Below the pieces are notes generated by a model. The model saw only the letters and a program-made list of their open reading frames with translations, searched no databases and was not told where the DNA came from. This document shows, one piece after another, positions 15,924-33,448 of a DNA stretch of 64,000 bases (positions are counted from its first letter, which is position 1; each line of letters opens with the position of its first letter). The stretch is from Leptospira interrogans. GTDB lineage: Bacteria; Spirochaetota; Leptospiria; Leptospirales; Leptospiraceae. The stretch covers positions 1 through 64,000 of the forward strand of contig NZ_FTNA01000016.1 in the NCBI RefSeq assembly GCF_900156205.1, written 5' to 3'. The position numbers were made by a program, and so were the translations under genes.

Positions 15924-18656
15924 ATGAATATGATTCAAAACATTCTCCGGGTGGTTTTCGGAAGTAAATTTGAGAGAGATTTAAAAAAACTCATCCCAAT
16001 CGTTAGACAAATTAATTCTTTAGAGGAAAGTATAAAGGGAATGGACGATTCCACTCTTTCTTCTCAAACGAAAAAGTTTAAAGAAAGAATTGTACAAGGA
16101 GAATCCTTAGATTCAATTCTTCCAGAGGCATTTGCCACAGTAAGAGAAGTTTCTCTTCGTACAATGGGGATGAGACATTTTGACGTGCAGATGATGGGCG
16201 GAATCGCTCTGCATGGTGGAAACATCTCCGAAATGAAAACTGGAGAAGGAAAAACTCTTACCTCTACTCTTGCAGTTTATCTCAATTCTCTTGCGGGAAA
16301 TGGTGTACACGTTGTTACAGTAAACGATTACCTTGCCAAAAGAGACGCGAATTGGATGAAACCAATTTATGACTTTTTAGGGATTTCAGTCGGTGTAATT
16401 CAACACGATATGGATCATGAACAAAGAAAGGTGGCTTACGCCGCAGACATCACCTATGGAACCAACAACGAATTCGGTTTTGATTATTTAAGAGACAATA
16501 TGGTTTCTCATAAGGATCATAAGGTTCAGAGATCTCATTTTTTTGCGATCGTAGACGAGGTGGATTCAATTTTAATTGATGAGGCAAGAACTCCTTTGAT
16601 CATTTCCGGTCCTTCCGACGAAGCGACTGATAAATACGTTCGTGTCAATAAAATCATTCCTAAACTCTCAGAAGGTGAAGATTTCGAAGTAGATGAAAAG
16701 GCGCGTAACGTTCTTTTGACTGAAAAAGGTGTTTCTCACGTTGAAGAAATACTTTCGATCGAAAATTTATACGCTCCTGAGAACGTCGATCTAGTTCATC
16801 ACGTTCACCAGGCTTTGAAGGCACATAAAATTTTTAGAGTGGATAAGGACTACGTGGTTCAACAAGGTCAAGTAGTAATTATAGATGAATTTACCGGTCG
16901 CCCTATGGAAGGAAGGAGATATTCCGACGGACTTCATCAAGCGATTGAGGCCAAAGAAAACGTTACAATCGCAAAAGAATCTCAAACTCTCGCTTCTATC
17001 ACATTCCAAAATTATTTTAGAATGTACGATAAGCTTGCCGGAATGACTGGAACCGCGGACACCGAAGCGGAGGAATTTAAAAAAATCTACAACTTAGACG
17101 TGATTGTAATTCCGCCTAACGTATCTGTTCAAAGAAAGGATTCTCCAGATCGTGTGTATCGTACTGAAAAAGAAAAGTTCCAAGCAATTTTAACTGAAAT
17201 TCGAGAGCTACAATCTAAAAAACAGCCGGTTCTTGTAGGAACTATTTCCATTGAAAAGTCGGAGGTTCTTTCTAAAATGTTAGCTTCGGCTGGAATCCAG
17301 CATAACGTATTAAACGCTAAGTTTCATCAAAAAGAAGCCGAAATCGTTGCAAATGCTGGCAAACCTGGCGCCGTTACGATTGCCACCAATATGGCGGGAA
17401 GAGGAACCGACATCGTTTTAGGAGGAGCTCAGCTTTATAAAGAGAATCTAGAAACTTGGAAAGATGAAGACGAAATTGTAAAACAGTTTAAAGAATCCAT
17501 TTTAAGACAAAATCTTGAATATGCAGAATCTCTAATGCAAAAAATGGATTCTGGAACCAAACAAAAACGTGCGTCTGAAATTCTAAGTTCCGTAAAAATT
17601 TGGAAAAAAAATCACGAGGAAGTTTTGGCTGCAGGAGGGCTTCATATCTTAGGAACGGAAAGACACGAGGCGAGACGGATTGATAACCAGCTTAGAGGTC
17701 GTTCTGGTCGTCAAGGTGATCCTGGTTCGAGTCGATTCTATTTGTCCCTTCAAGACGATCTTATGAGAATTTTTGGTTCAGACCGAATTTCCGGGCTTAT
17801 GAAATGGGCCAATATGCCGGAAGGTCAAGAGATCGAAAGTAAAATGGTGAGTAACGCGATTGCAAGAGCGCAAAAGCGAGTGGAAGGTCATAACTTTGAT
17901 ATTCGTAAACACCTTCTTGAATACGACGACGTGATGAATCGTCAACGAATCGTAATTTATAAAATGAGAAACGAGGTGCTTGAAAACGAAGATATTTCTC
18001 CTTTAATTTCAGGTTTTATCGAAGAGACTGTAGAAAATCAAATCGTAACTCACTGCGAGGGAAATAATCCGTCTGCTTGGAATTTAGAATCATTGAAAGA
18101 ATGGTCCGATGGCTTAGATTTGAACCTACAGATTGACGAAGTAGAATTTAAAAAATCTAAAAACCCACAACTATCTCTTTTTGAAAAAGTAAGTTCTACT
18201 GCAAAGTTGAAATACGAATCCAAAGCAGAAAAGATTGGCAAAGATATTTGGAAGTTACTCGAAAGAAATATATTCTTGGATATTTTAGATCATCGTTGGA
18301 AAGAACATCTTTATTCCATGGATCATTTAAGAGAAGGAATCTGGACCGTAGGTTATAGTGAAAGAAATCCTCTTGTAGAATATAAACTTCAAGGTTTTAG
18401 AATGTTCGACACTGCGATCGAAAATTTAAAAAACGAAATTGTAAACTTCATCTTTCGAGTGGAAGTATCAGAAAATTCTAAACTACCGGAAGAAAAAAAA
18501 GAATATAAAAAAGTAGGGCAAGAAATTACCGGAGGATTTCAAGAATTTTCAGGTGGCAATTTAAATCGTTCTCAGTCCAACGGTTCCAGTGTAACGGTTA
18601 CTACCAGCTCTGGTGGGGGAACCGAAAGAAAGACAAGCCGGAGAAGAAAACGCTGA
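15924..18656 (+). CDS. secA: Preprotein translocase ATPase
   Basis: The 910-residue motor drives Sec-dependent protein export across the inner membrane. Walker A is KTGEGKT in [11 protein letters not shown] and the DEVD box is [42 protein letters not shown] and the helical scaffold [14 protein letters not shown] are all present. The C-terminal tail is basic and Ser/Gly-rich (ending SRRRKR) and lacks the Cys-rich zinc-binding motif often found there, which in other bacteria contacts SecB. The gap before it has no clear terminator. A lipoprotein reading frame overlaps its stop. Confidence 0.98.
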   Translation: MNMIQNILRVVFGSKFERDLKKLIPIVRQINSLEESIKGMDDSTLSSQTKKFKERIVQGESLDSILPEAFATVREVSLRTMGMRHFDVQMMGGIALHGGNISEMKTGEGKTLTSTLAVYLNSLAGNGVHVVTVNDYLAKRDANWMKPIYDFLGISVGVIQHDMDHEQRKVAYAADITYGTNNEFGFDYLRDNMVSHKDHKVQRSHFFAIVDEVDSILIDEARTPLIISGPSDEATDKYVRVNKIIPKLSEGEDFEVDEKARNVLLTEKGVSHVEEILSIENLYAPENVDLVHHVHQALKAHKIFRVDKDYVVQQGQVVIIDEFTGRPMEGRRYSDGLHQAIEAKENVTIAKESQTLASITFQNYFRMYDKLAGMTGTADTEAEEFKKIYNLDVIVIPPNVSVQRKDSPDRVYRTEKEKFQAILTEIRELQSKKQPVLVGTISIEKSEVLSKMLASAGIQHNVLNAKFHQKEAEIVANAGKPGAVTIATNMAGRGTDIVLGGAQLYKENLETWKDEDEIVKQFKESILRQNLEYAESLMQKMDSGTKQKRASEILSSVKIWKKNHEEVLAAGGLHILGTERHEARRIDNQLRGRSGRQGDPGSSRFYLSLQDDLMRIFGSDRISGLMKWANMPEGQEIESKMVSNAIARAQKRVEGHNFDIRKHLLEYDDVMNRQRIVIYKMRNEVLENEDISPLISGFIEETVENQIVTHCEGNNPSAWNLESLKEWSDGLDLNLQIDEVEFKKSKNPQLSLFEKVSSTAKLKYESKAEKIGKDIWKLLERNIFLDILDHRWKEHLYSMDHLREGIWTVGYSERNPLVEYKLQGFRMFDTAIENLKNEIVNFIFRVEVSENSKLPEEKKEYKKVGQEITGGFQEFSGGNLNRSQSNGSSVTVTTSSGGGTERKTSRRRKR

Positions 18657-19117
18657 GGTTTTCTGTCTTCATTTCGATTTTGTCCTGCGTTCTATTTTAT
18701 TGTGTAACAACAGAACCTCAAAAAGGAACCGCAAAACAAATCTATTCGGATTGTATGGAAACATTTCAGGACTCTGAAAAATGTGAGAAACTAGTTCTCA
18801 AACAAGTTTTAGGTTCTGATAAGACCGAAATTCAAACGGAAACTGAAAAGAATCAAACTACTGTTTTAGATCCGGAAATTGAAAAGAATCTCAGACTTAG
18901 ATCCGAAATCAAAGATAATTTACAGGGACAAAATCGAATTTTTGTAAAAGAGTTTTTAGGAAATCCGGATCAAGTTCAGTTTAGAACCAACGGAATAGAA
19001 GCTTATATTTATACCAGACCGGTCAGTCGACATAAACTTGGCGTAAAACCTGATTTAGAAATCAGAGTTTTGATGCGAAATGGAACTGTAGTACGAGTAG
19101 AACACGTAGCTCCTTAA
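18653..19117 (+). CDS. Putative lipoprotein, start uncertain
   Basis: The recognisable body is the reading frame from TTG at 18680, but that start leaves only seven residues before the lipobox Cys. Reading from CTG at 18653, which overlaps the secA stop codon, adds a typical leader ([17 protein letters not shown]). It is preceded by GGAG at 9 bases. No ATG, GTG or TTG precedes this in frame. The mature part contains a Cys-bearing acidic segment and a C-terminal domain ([14 protein letters not shown] to [16 protein letters not shown]) resembling small SmpA/BamE-like outer-membrane lipoproteins. That last idea is a guess. Confidence 0.6.
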   Translation: MRFSVFISILSCVLFYCVTTEPQKGTAKQIYSDCMETFQDSEKCEKLVLKQVLGSDKTEIQTETEKNQTTVLDPEIEKNLRLRSEIKDNLQGQNRIFVKEFLGNPDQVQFRTNGIEAYIYTRPVSRHKLGVKPDLEIRVLMRNGTVVRVEHVAP

Positions 19118-19217
19118 ATCGAGTTAGACCTTAAAAAAACAAACCGGTGCTGTATTTTTAAGCATTAAAAATCGAAAAACGTTTGTAAGTCAGATTTAGC
19201 CTTAGAATCGTGGAGGA

Positions 19218-19595
19218 ATGAAGGTCCGTTGGATCCATCGATTTCTGATTCTTGTTCTTACAGCGGTAATTGTATTACCTTGTGAAGAAGATGGAACCTT
19301 TGATCTTGCTTTTTTAGACGTTCGAGGTAGGGAAGTTCATTCCACTCTTGCGAAAAAGATTCGCAGTCAATCGCAACATAAGACGCGTTCTGAAATTCAA
19401 TCCGGTATCGAAACCAGGGATCTTACAATTTATACGAGAGGACGTTACGATTTTTTAGATCTCGTATTCTCCGGTTCTTTCGAACTTTCAAAAGTGGAAG
19501 TTCATTACTTTTCCGGAAAGTTCAACGCACCTAAAACCTATTTTAGCTATTTATTATCTTCTCTCCTTTTGAATTTACCACCTCCAACGGTTTGA
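19218..19595 (+). CDS. Hypothetical secreted protein, possibly frameshifted at its 3' end
   Basis: The 125-residue product has a signal peptide (IHRFLILVLTAVIVLP) ending in PCEED, possibly a lipobox. Downstream of its stop, another frame reads FTEPYQVPQIFTINFYYK and continues to a stop at about 19692, just before the TolC-like gene. Within the last codons a third frame reads SPFEFTTSNG. The 3' end may therefore have suffered two small indels, one beside the T run at 19593-19601. Function unknown. Confidence 0.55.
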   Translation: MKVRWIHRFLILVLTAVIVLPCEEDGTFDLAFLDVRGREVHSTLAKKIRSQSQHKTRSEIQSGIETRDLTIYTRGRYDFLDLVFSGSFELSKVEVHYFSGKFNAPKTYFSYLLSSLLLNLPPPTV

Positions 19596-19742
19596 TTTTT
19601 TTACGGAGCCCTATCAGGTTCCTCAAATCTTTACGATAAACTTTTACTACAAACTCGGTTTGTACGCGAAGTATAAGGAAAATCAAATATAAACGTGGAG
19701 AACTGTACACTGAATCAGCAAACCATCATTTCTGGAAAACCT

Positions 19743-21149
<1,407 letters not shown>

Positions 21150-21159
21150 GGAAACCGAT

Positions 21160-22161
21160 ATGAAGATACATTTTACAAGTAGAACACTTTTAATTACCGG
21201 AGCGGCGATAGTCATCGCAATTGTTTCTTTGGCGATTTTGGGACTTTCCAATCGAGTAGATAAAAAGACAAAACTTCCTCCGAGCAAACCGATCATTTCA
21301 GAAAACGGAGAAAAAATCGAATTTAAAGAAAATAGTCCAGGTCTTGAAATTATACAAACAAAAGAAATTGGAAAGGATGGAGAGTTTATCAACGTAGACG
21401 CTCCTGCGCGTCTAATTGCTTCTACTTCTCCTTCTGTGAGTGGAGGAGAAAGGATTATTCTTTTTGAATCTGCCGAACTTAACGATCTCTATGTAGGTTA
21501 TGTTCACTCTCGTAATAGTTTGGTTCGTTCAATTAAAAACTTCGAACGGATTACAGATATGTTTAAACATAGAGTGGCAACCGAAAAGGATCTTATCGAA
21601 GCCGAAACTCAAAGGAACAATGATCAGGCCGAGCTGGCTGAGTTTGAAGGGAAGTTACGTGCAGTCGGTTTAAACCCGGCTCTACTTGGTAAATCCGGAG
21701 CTCAGAGCGCTTGGATCATTAGTGATGTTCCTGAATCTCAACTTTCTAAACTTAAAAAAGGAAAAAGGGTAAAGGTTCGTTTTTCCTCTTTTCCAAACGA
21801 AGAATGGTCCGGAACCGCGGAAGCTCTCGGCGACAACGTAGATCCTATGACTAGAACCGTTAAGGTTCGGATCGTGATTTCTAATGCAGGTTACAAACTC
21901 AAACCGGGTATGTTTGCCAATGTTAAGTTTCCGGAAGACACGGCGAACGACACGGTTGTGGTTCCGTTTAACGCGATTGTTACAGTAGAAGGCCAGAACT
22001 ATGTTTTTGTAGAAGAGGCTCCGCATGAGTTTGTAAGACGCGAAGTAACTTTAGGCATTTCGACTACAGATCGAGTGAACGTTATTGAAGGTTTGACCAA
22101 AGGCGATCGAGTTGTCGTTCAAGGTTCTATTCTTTTAAAGGGACTCAGTTTTGGTTTTTAA
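21160..22161 (+). CDS. RND efflux periplasmic adaptor (CusB/HlyD type)
   Basis: The 333-residue membrane-fusion protein has an N-terminal anchor ([20 protein letters not shown]), a helical hairpin around [17 protein letters not shown], and beta-barrel sequence ([42 protein letters not shown]). The closing segment [18 protein letters not shown] is typical of the family. It links the pump to the TolC-like duct. No metal-binding N-terminal domain like that of CusB is evident. It sits between the duct gene and the pump gene. Confidence 0.88.
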   Translation: MKIHFTSRTLLITGAAIVIAIVSLAILGLSNRVDKKTKLPPSKPIISENGEKIEFKENSPGLEIIQTKEIGKDGEFINVDAPARLIASTSPSVSGGERIILFESAELNDLYVGYVHSRNSLVRSIKNFERITDMFKHRVATEKDLIEAETQRNNDQAELAEFEGKLRAVGLNPALLGKSGAQSAWIISDVPESQLSKLKKGKRVKVRFSSFPNEEWSGTAEALGDNVDPMTRTVKVRIVISNAGYKLKPGMFANVKFPEDTANDTVVVPFNAIVTVEGQNYVFVEEAPHEFVRREVTLGISTTDRVNVIEGLTKGDRVVVQGSILLKGLSFGF

Positions 22162-22162
22162 T

Positions 22163-22898
22163 ATGCAAAAATTGGTCTTATTTATAATATTATGTTTTTT
22201 GAATGTATCTGTTTGGGCTCAGAGCCAGAATCAAAAATCCCCTTCCGATTCTAAGTCGGATCCTTCTCCCGAATGGGTAGAAGATCCAGATAAAAAAACT
22301 AAAATCGGCAAGGAAGAATATACAGAAGACGTTCTCAAAGGCAAATCCCTTCCTAAATCTACCAATTTTTTAGTTTATGGTGCAAGCATTGGCTCTCCTG
22401 GTAGTATCAATCTAAATCTAGGTTATTACTACAAAGACGTGGTGTTTCGTGTTTCTGGTGGAAAATGGAATACTCATTGGTGGGGGGGGCCAGGTAGATA
22501 TTGGGTATAGTTTTTGGAAAACTCCAGTGATTGCTCACAGTGTTTCGATTGTATTTGGGGCTTTTGAAGTAGATCCTTTTCAACCCGAAATTGGTAGAGG
22601 TGGTCAAAATTCATATCCGAGTGGTTCTTCGTTTCCGGGTTATCAACATAGAGATCCTACTTATGAAGATTTGATCATTCGCTCTTATGTAACGGAACAA
22701 TCTCCTGACTTGGCCATGTATTTAGAGTATGAAAGCCGAGATAGACAGAAAGTACATTTGAATCAACAATACGTGGGTTTGACTTACGACTTTTTATTAG
22801 GTAATTTCTTTCTTCAGCTCGGTGGAGGAATCGGCAAAGGGGATTATAAAAATCCTCAGTTGCTCATTCAAGTTGGCTATTTGTTTGATACGAGATAA
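22163..22898 (+). pseudogene. Outer-membrane-type protein gene with a G8-tract frameshift
   Basis: The ATG at 22163 begins a signal peptide ([16 protein letters not shown]) and an acidic linker, then a beta-strand-rich domain. The first frame ends at 22510 soon after [11 protein letters not shown]. The remaining protein continues in another frame as [20 protein letters not shown] to GYLFDTR at 22898. The junction is a run of eight G at 22482-22489. With seven G the reading becomes [14 protein letters not shown] and the gene is intact at about 245 codons. It lies inside the efflux operon. It is either a phase-variable gene in the off state or a sequencing error. Confidence 0.75.
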
Positions 22899-22903
22899 TA
22901 TTC

Positions 22904-25900
22904 ATGAAATTTTTAAACTTACTCATTGAATCGGCTTTACGATATAGATTTTTTACGTTAGTCGCAGCGGCTCTATTATTGGCGGTTGGGGTTTGGTCCT
23001 GGCTTGACATTCGCAAAGAAGCATATTCTGACATTGCGGACACACAGGTTCGTCTGGTTGCAAAGTTTCCTGGTAAAGCCACTCTCGAGGTAGAAGAGAG
23101 GGTAACGATGCCGATTGAACGGGTTCTTCATTCTACTCCAAACTTGATCGTAAGAAGATCTAGAACGATCAATGGTCTTGTGGTTTTCCAATTCGTTTTT
23201 GAAGAAGGAACGGATGATTATTTTGCTCGTATGCGTTTGATGGAAAAAGTGCGAGACGTTGTTATTCCGGAAGAAGTAACCCCGACTCTTGCGCCTATGA
23301 GTTCTCCTGTAGGTGAAGTATATCGATATGTGGTTGAGTCTACTGCTGGAACTCATACTCCTATGGAGCTTAGAACAATTCAAGATTGGATCGTAATTCC
23401 AAAACTACTTCAGGTTTCTGGAATTGCGGATGTAGTTACGTTTGGAGGTTTGCCTAAACAATTTCACGTTGTAACTTCTCCCGAAAAACTGATTCGTTAT
23501 AGCGTAACAGTTGCCGACGTGATCGAAGCGATCAAAAGTAATAACCTAAACACAGGTGGAAATTTTCTTTTACAAGGGGAACAATCCCTTCCGATCCGTT
23601 CCTTGGGTGCAATTAGAACTCCGGAAGACATAGAGGACATTGTAGTCAAAACCGTGAACGGAGTTCCTGTTTATGTGAGAGACATTGGTTCTGTGGAAAT
23701 TTCTCATCCAATTCCGAGTGGTGTTTTAGGTTATACGGTTCAAAACGAACAAGAAGGTCTGATCGATGTAGACTCCGCTGTACAGGGGTTAGTCGCTATG
23801 AGAAGATGGGTGGAACCAAACGCGTTTGGAGAAAGGGTCCGAGCCAAGGTCAAAGAAATTAACGATCGTTATATGCCGGAAGGTACAAGAATTAGAAACA
23901 CATACGATCGTGGAGATTTGGTAAAATATACCCTTAGAACGGTGGGAACTACTTTACTCGAAGGGATTGCGGTCGTGAGTTTGGTGGTGATCTTTTTTAT
24001 CGGAAGTTTGAAAGCTTCTATTGTAGTAGTCGCCACGATTCCGTTTGCACTTCTTTTTTCGTTTACGATGATGAATTCTTCCGGGATCTCCGCAAGTCTT
24101 CTCTCTTTGGGGGCCGTAGATTTTGGGATCGTAGTGGATAGCGCCGTGGTGATGGTGGAAAACATCATGCGTCGTTATAAAAACGCTACTCCCGCGGAAA
24201 AACAAAAAGGAATTGTCCGCTTCACTTACGATTGTGCAACCGAAGTAGGAACCGAAGTTTTATTCGCGATCCTAATCATCATCTTGGCGTATCTTCCTAT
24301 TTTTTCTTTTGAAAGAATTGAAGGCAGACTTTTCAAGCCTATGGCTTTTACTTTGTCGTTTGCGATTTTCGGTGCCTTATTGTTTACGATGACTGTAGTT
24401 CCGGTTCTAATGTCTTTCTTTTATAGAAGATATTTTGAATCTAAAAATCCTGGACCGATTGAATGGCATAACCCCGTTTACGAATGGGTGGAAAGAAAAT
24501 ACGAAAAAATCGTACACTATCTAGTAGATCGTTCTAAAAAAGTAGTGATGATTGCATTTACAGGAGTCACAGGACTTTTGATCGTAGGGGGCATGTCTCT
24601 TGGAACTGAGTTTCTTCCTTCTCTGGATGAGGGTGGATTTACTCTTCGTCTTTATTTTCCTGTGGGGATTTCTCTTCCCGAAGCAAAGAAATTTGTCCCT
24701 AAGATTCGTGGGATGATTTATAAAAACGAACAAGTAAATATGATTCTTTCTCAATATGGAAGGAATGATGACGGGACGGATCCGCTACCTCCAAACCGAT
24801 TGGAAATTTATGTTGGTTTAAAAGATTATAAAAACTGGAACGAGAAGATTACTAAAGAACAACTTCTCATTCGAATGAGAAACGATTTAGAAGAAGGATT
24901 ACCAGGTGTAAAGGTAAGTTTTTCCCAGCCCATTATGGATAACCTTTCCGAAGCAATTATGGGAACTATTGCCGATCTTGCGGTTTTCGTTTCTGGTCAG
25001 GATCTAAAAGAGATGCGTCATATCTCTCAACAAATTTTAGATATAGTTTCTAAAATGAAAGGGGCAAGTGAATACGGGATTGAACAGGAAGGACCTGCTC
25101 CACAACTTGTGATTCGTTTGAAAAGAGCCGTTGCCGCTCGTTATGGGATCAACATCAGCGATATTCAAAATGTGATCGAGGCTGCGGTTGGTATGGAACC
25201 GATCAGTTATTTGTACGAAGGTCCTATGGATACACCTCCCAAAGAAAGGGCGTTATTCGGCATTGCTGTTCGTTTTGCAAAAGATTATCGTCAGTCTGCA
25301 AGAGAGATTGCAAACATTCCTATCATTTCTCCTAAGGGAGAAAGGATCCCTCTTTCCGAGTTGGCGGAGATCACTCAGGAGGATTCTCCTACGATGATTT
25401 TTAGACAGGATGGTAAAAGAACCATTACGGTCCGATTGAACGTAAGAGGGAGGGATCAAGGTGGGTTTGTAGCTGAATTACAGGAAAAGGTCAAAAAAGA
25501 AGTCAAAATTCCAGAAGGATTCGAGGTCCGATATGGAGGTCAGTATGAAAACTTGGCCCGAGTCGGTAAGCAATTAGCCATTGTAATTCCTGTAACGATT
25601 GGAATCATTTTCGGACTTTTATTTATGCTCTATCGTAATTTGAAATCTGTAATTGTTGCCCTTTCTTGTATTCCTCTTTCTCTTTTAGGAGGAATTTATG
25701 CGCTTCTTGGAAGAGGATATTATTTTAATGTTTCCGCGGGAGTAGGATTTATTTCTTTGTTTGAAATTGCTACGATGGCTGGGATTTTGTTTGTCTCCAA
25801 AGCAAATCATCTTCGTCATGATGATATTATGATGTCTGTGAGAGAAGCTTCTATTCTTTCTGCGGTCAGCCAGCTTAGACCTAGATTGATGACTATGTTA

Positions 25901-26236
25901 CTGGCGCTATTAGGGTTGATTCCTGCAACGATGGCGTCCGGAGTTGGCTCAGATGTGCAAAGACCTCTCGCGACCGTTATGGTGGGTGGGCTTGCTTCAG
26001 CGCTTTTTTTAGTATTAACCGTAATGCCTAGTCTTTATATTCTAGTGATGGGAAGTAAAGAAGATGTAAAAAGTAAAGGTTCTTCTTCCAAAAGTTTAAG
26101 CGGTGATTATGCTTCTATTTATCCGGAACCTGAATATTCTACTATCAGTGATGATGAGGAATATCAAGCTCCAACCGAGAAAAGCAGAAAGAAGTTAAAA
26201 TCAAATAAAGATAAAAAAACTAAAAAGGATATTTAG
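22904..26236 (+). CDS. RND efflux pump, CusA/CzcA-like
   Basis: The 1110-residue inner-membrane transporter has the RND layout: a first membrane segment, a large periplasmic part, membrane segments 2-6 (including [15 protein letters not shown], with acidic residues used in proton relay), a second periplasmic part and the C-terminal bundle ([24 protein letters not shown]). The closest group by motif is heavy-metal efflux (CzcA/CusA), though the substrate cannot be set from sequence. It follows the duct, adaptor and outer-membrane genes and ends at a strong terminator. The C-terminal 60 residues are Lys/Ser rich. Confidence 0.9.
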   Translation: MKFLNLLIESALRYRFFTLVAAALLLAVGVWSWLDIRKEAYSDIADTQVRLVAKFPGKATLEVEERVTMPIERVLHSTPNLIVRRSRTINGLVVFQFVFEEGTDDYFARMRLMEKVRDVVIPEEVTPTLAPMSSPVGEVYRYVVESTAGTHTPMELRTIQDWIVIPKLLQVSGIADVVTFGGLPKQFHVVTSPEKLIRYSVTVADVIEAIKSNNLNTGGNFLLQGEQSLPIRSLGAIRTPEDIEDIVVKTVNGVPVYVRDIGSVEISHPIPSGVLGYTVQNEQEGLIDVDSAVQGLVAMRRWVEPNAFGERVRAKVKEINDRYMPEGTRIRNTYDRGDLVKYTLRTVGTTLLEGIAVVSLVVIFFIGSLKASIVVVATIPFALLFSFTMMNSSGISASLLSLGAVDFGIVVDSAVVMVENIMRRYKNATPAEKQKGIVRFTYDCATEVGTEVLFAILIIILAYLPIFSFERIEGRLFKPMAFTLSFAIFGALLFTMTVVPVLMSFFYRRYFESKNPGPIEWHNPVYEWVERKYEKIVHYLVDRSKKVVMIAFTGVTGLLIVGGMSLGTEFLPSLDEGGFTLRLYFPVGISLPEAKKFVPKIRGMIYKNEQVNMILSQYGRNDDGTDPLPPNRLEIYVGLKDYKNWNEKITKEQLLIRMRNDLEEGLPGVKVSFSQPIMDNLSEAIMGTIADLAVFVSGQDLKEMRHISQQILDIVSKMKGASEYGIEQEGPAPQLVIRLKRAVAARYGINISDIQNVIEAAVGMEPISYLYEGPMDTPPKERALFGIAVRFAKDYRQSAREIANIPIISPKGERIPLSELAEITQEDSPTMIFRQDGKRTITVRLNVRGRDQGGFVAELQEKVKKEVKIPEGFEVRYGGQYENLARVGKQLAIVIPVTIGIIFGLLFMLYRNLKSVIVALSCIPLSLLGGIYALLGRGYYFNVSAGVGFISLFEIATMAGILFVSKANHLRHDDIMMSVREASILSAVSQLRPRLMTMLLALLGLIPATMASGVGSDVQRPLATVMVGGLASALFLVLTVMPSLYILVMGSKEDVKSKGSSSKSLSGDYASIYPEPEYSTISDDEEYQAPTEKSRKKLKSNKDKKTKKDI

Positions 26237-26243
26237 TTTTTTT

Positions 26244-26290
26244 AGGATTCACTGTGGGTTGAAGTCGCCAAGGTGAATCCTTTTCTTTTT
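26244..26290 (+). terminator. Intrinsic terminator of the efflux operon
   Basis: AGGATTCAC at 26244-26252 pairs with GTGAATCCT at 26273-26281, and the sequence continues TTTTCTTTTT. This is a standard rho-independent terminator 8 bp after the pump gene. It implies that the second pump gene is transcribed separately. Confidence 0.85.
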
Positions 26291-26319
26291 GGTTCGAACT
26301 AAAATTTGGCTTTAAATAT

Positions 26320-26422
26320 TAGAGTTGTTGAAAAATTAATTCTTGATTTGTTTCTGTTGAATTGAAATGGACAATTGAAGCAATTTTACGAATTTTCACT
26401 ATGGAATTTTTCAACAACTCTA
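26320..26422 (+). repeat. M1 short inverted-repeat element, copy 2
   Basis: A 103 bp copy with near-perfect ends TAGAGTTGTTGAAAAATT and its complement, placed between the two pump genes. The remaining DNA up to the second pump start (26423-26770) has no gene; it holds an inverted pair GTGAAATTT/AAATTTCAC about 120 bp apart whose meaning is unclear. Confidence 0.82.
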
Positions 26423-26770
26423 TTGTTTTAGAAAAGTTTTGATTTCTTTTTCAAATTGCATTTTGTTATAAAAAATGCTTGCACTTCTTTTAAATTCACA
26501 GATTTTTCACAACAATTTTAAATAACAGAGTTCACGGTGAAATTTTTAGATATTTCTTCGAATGGGATCTTAATAAAATGTGTTGACAAATCAATTTTTG
26601 CGTTTCGTTTGCTGGGTTTTTAAAACAAAGAACTTGAGAAATTTCACCGTTTAACGTATTAAAATTTACGAATATCTCTTAGAAATGTCTTTCATTTATG
26701 AACTGGAAGGCTCAATTTTTCGTTTTTAAGATAAAAATCTCAAATTATTCCTAACCAAGGAATTGAAATT

Positions 26771-30091
<3,321 letters not shown>

Positions 30092-30237
30092 AGGTTTGTA
30101 TAAAAATTAGAAATGATTTTTTTAAAATAACGTGAGTTAGACGGTTGAAAATCAGGGCGAATTCGGCTTGCCTGTGATTAAGTCGGACTGGCGCTGCTAA
30201 ATAAATTATATACAGGAAAGGTTATGTAACAATCTTA

Positions 30238-30322
30238 TTTAGTTTCAATTTAAAACGAGATCTGTCGAGCGCCCTGATACGCTGAGTTTGAAAGATTGTT
30301 TTGCTGAGTTCCCTCGCATCGG
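30238..30322 (-). repeat. Dispersed repeat flanking the porin gene, copy 1
   Basis: On the minus strand this reads GGGAACTCAGCAAAAC, then TTTCAAACTCAG, CGCTC, ACAGAT and TTTTAAATTGAAACTAAA. It aligns with 33371-33448 on the plus strand, on the other side of the outer-membrane protein gene. It is richer in GC than its surroundings. The rest of the 30092-30571 gap shows no gene. Confidence 0.65.
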
Positions 30323-30571
30323 ATCCTTTCATGTTATATCGAATTCACGTTAAAATAGTGATAGAAATATTTAGAATAAAATTTGATTCCAAGATTTTTT
30401 AATCAATGTGCGATCAACAAGTTTACACATTTATTTTTTTCGTGATAACAAACTTTTATCGAATGGAATTTATTGTATCGAACTCACATTAAATACATTT
30501 AAACTTTTCATCGGATCTATGTTTCAAGACAACAGAACAAAATTTATGAAAATTTTTTATTTTACGAATAA

Positions 30572-30600
30572 AAAAGCGCCTTCTTTTCAAAAGGCGCTTT
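30572..30600 (-). terminator. Intrinsic terminator of the porin gene
   Basis: AAAGCGCCTT and AAGGCGCTTT form a 10 bp stem with an 8 nt loop. On the minus strand the hairpin is followed by a run of T. It lies about 30 bp beyond the stop of the leftward outer-membrane protein gene. Confidence 0.9.
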
Positions 30601-30631
30601 GATTTAATTCGAAACAGTAGGTAGCTTTGTT

Positions 30632-32290
<1,659 letters not shown>

Positions 32291-32530
32291 TCTCCTAAAT
32301 CTCCATGCTCAGACTATGCAAAATATATGCCAAAGTTTAAAATTTAGAATTTAGCTCAAAAAAAGGCATAATTTGAATTAGAGAATAAATTTTTTGCCTA
32401 TTAAATAGGAAATATATTGTGGTATATGATTATTTTTTATTCATTTGCTTAATATTTAAGCTAATGGAAGTTGTTTTTATGATTGGATTTTTTGAATTTT
32501 TGTTTTTTTAGGAACATAATACGGAAATTT

Positions 32531-32777
32531 TTAGTAAAAAGAAACTCTGTATGAGTTCCCACGTTTTGGTTCTGCTGAAATTTATTTTCAAAAAACTTTT
32601 ATGAAGATCCCATTCGGTTCGTAAGAATTGATATCTTTTAGTAAAAAGAAACTTTGTGTGAGTTCCCACGTTTTGGTTCTGCTGAAATTTATTTTCAAAA
32701 AACTTTTATGAAGATCCCATTCGGTTCGTAAGAATTGATATCTTTTAGTAAAAGAAACTCTGTATGAGTTCCCACAT
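32531..32777 (+). repeat. 107 bp tandem repeat, 2.3 copies
   Basis: A unit beginning TTAGTAAAAAGAAACT and including TGAAGATCCCATTCGG starts at 32531, 32638 and 32745, with near-identical copies 1 and 2 and a short third. Each unit includes one GAGTTCCCAC word. No reading frame crosses the array. Confidence 0.85.
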
Positions 32778-32814
32778 TGGATTTGCGAAATAATTTTAAC
32801 GTGAGTTCGGTGGT

Positions 32815-33250
32815 TGAAAAAATTTTCTAAAAGTATGAGTTCCTACAATTTTAGAATTTGTTCGTAAAATCGTGATTTGCAGTAGTTCTTATATCATTTT
32901 GCAGATAAACCTAAGTTTTGTGGTAGTTCCTTGCACTTACTACCCGGACGCATGAAAATAGTACCAAGTTATTAACGGCTGAATTTACGAAAAAAATAGT
33001 GGTATTTAAAAAATACCGCAAATTCGGGATTTACGGCATTTTAAAGCAGAACCAAAATATTCAAATTTTTAAAATAATCTAATCCAAGTATTCTATTCAT
33101 GTGTCCGAATAGTAAGTATGACAGATTCAATTGTTATAAACTTCTATTTTATAAATTGTGGTAATTCCCACATTTAAAGAATCAATTTGTAAAATTCAGA
33201 CTCTAACTTTTTTCAGAATCATGAGTTCTTTACGCCGAACTCACATTAAT
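32815..33250 (+). repeat. Composite repeat R, partial copy interrupted by M3
   Basis: From 32815 the sequence follows the central segment of repeat R (TTTTCTAAAAGTATGAG to CCTAAGTTTTGTGGTAGTTC). It is interrupted by an M3 element and resumes at about 33120 with GACAGATTCAATTGTTATAA, running to GCCGAACTCAC near 33247. The uninterrupted form of the M3 junction is at about 51590-51625. The rest of the 32291-33678 gap shows no gene. Confidence 0.75.
32937..33115 (+). repeat. M3 inverted-repeat element, copy 1
   Basis: A 179 bp element counted with its flanking TA bases. The ends are TTACTACCCGGACGCATGAA and the complement of TTACTATTCGGACACATGAA. It is about 90% identical by eye to the copy at 51283-51461. 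It carries TA at both edges and no gene. Confidence 0.8.
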
Positions 33251-33370
33251 TTTAGAATCGTATTGATACTTATTTTACTCATTCCTATAAAATTGAGTGC
33301 TAAGTCTTTATTCTAAAGTGTCGTTTCATGTAAATTCGATAGAACCCAATGCGAAAGGATTGGAAGCGTA

Positions 33371-33448
33371 GGGGAACTTAGCAGAACGCTCTCTCAAACT
33401 CAGGCTTCTAGGGTCGCTCAACAGATTGCGTTCTAAATTGAAACTAAA
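33371..33448 (+). repeat. Dispersed repeat flanking the porin gene, copy 2
   Basis: The sequence GGGGAACTTAGCAGAAC, then CTCTCAAACTCAGG, CGCTC, ACAGAT and CTAAATTGAAACTAAAA aligns with the complement of 30238-30322. It lies in the gap between the outer-membrane protein gene and the nucleotidyltransferase gene. Confidence 0.65.

Noticed and set aside
26530..26665. Inverted pair GTGAAATTT/AAATTTCAC as another mobile element
   Set aside because: The matched arms are short, no second copy was found in the window and no target duplication is evident.
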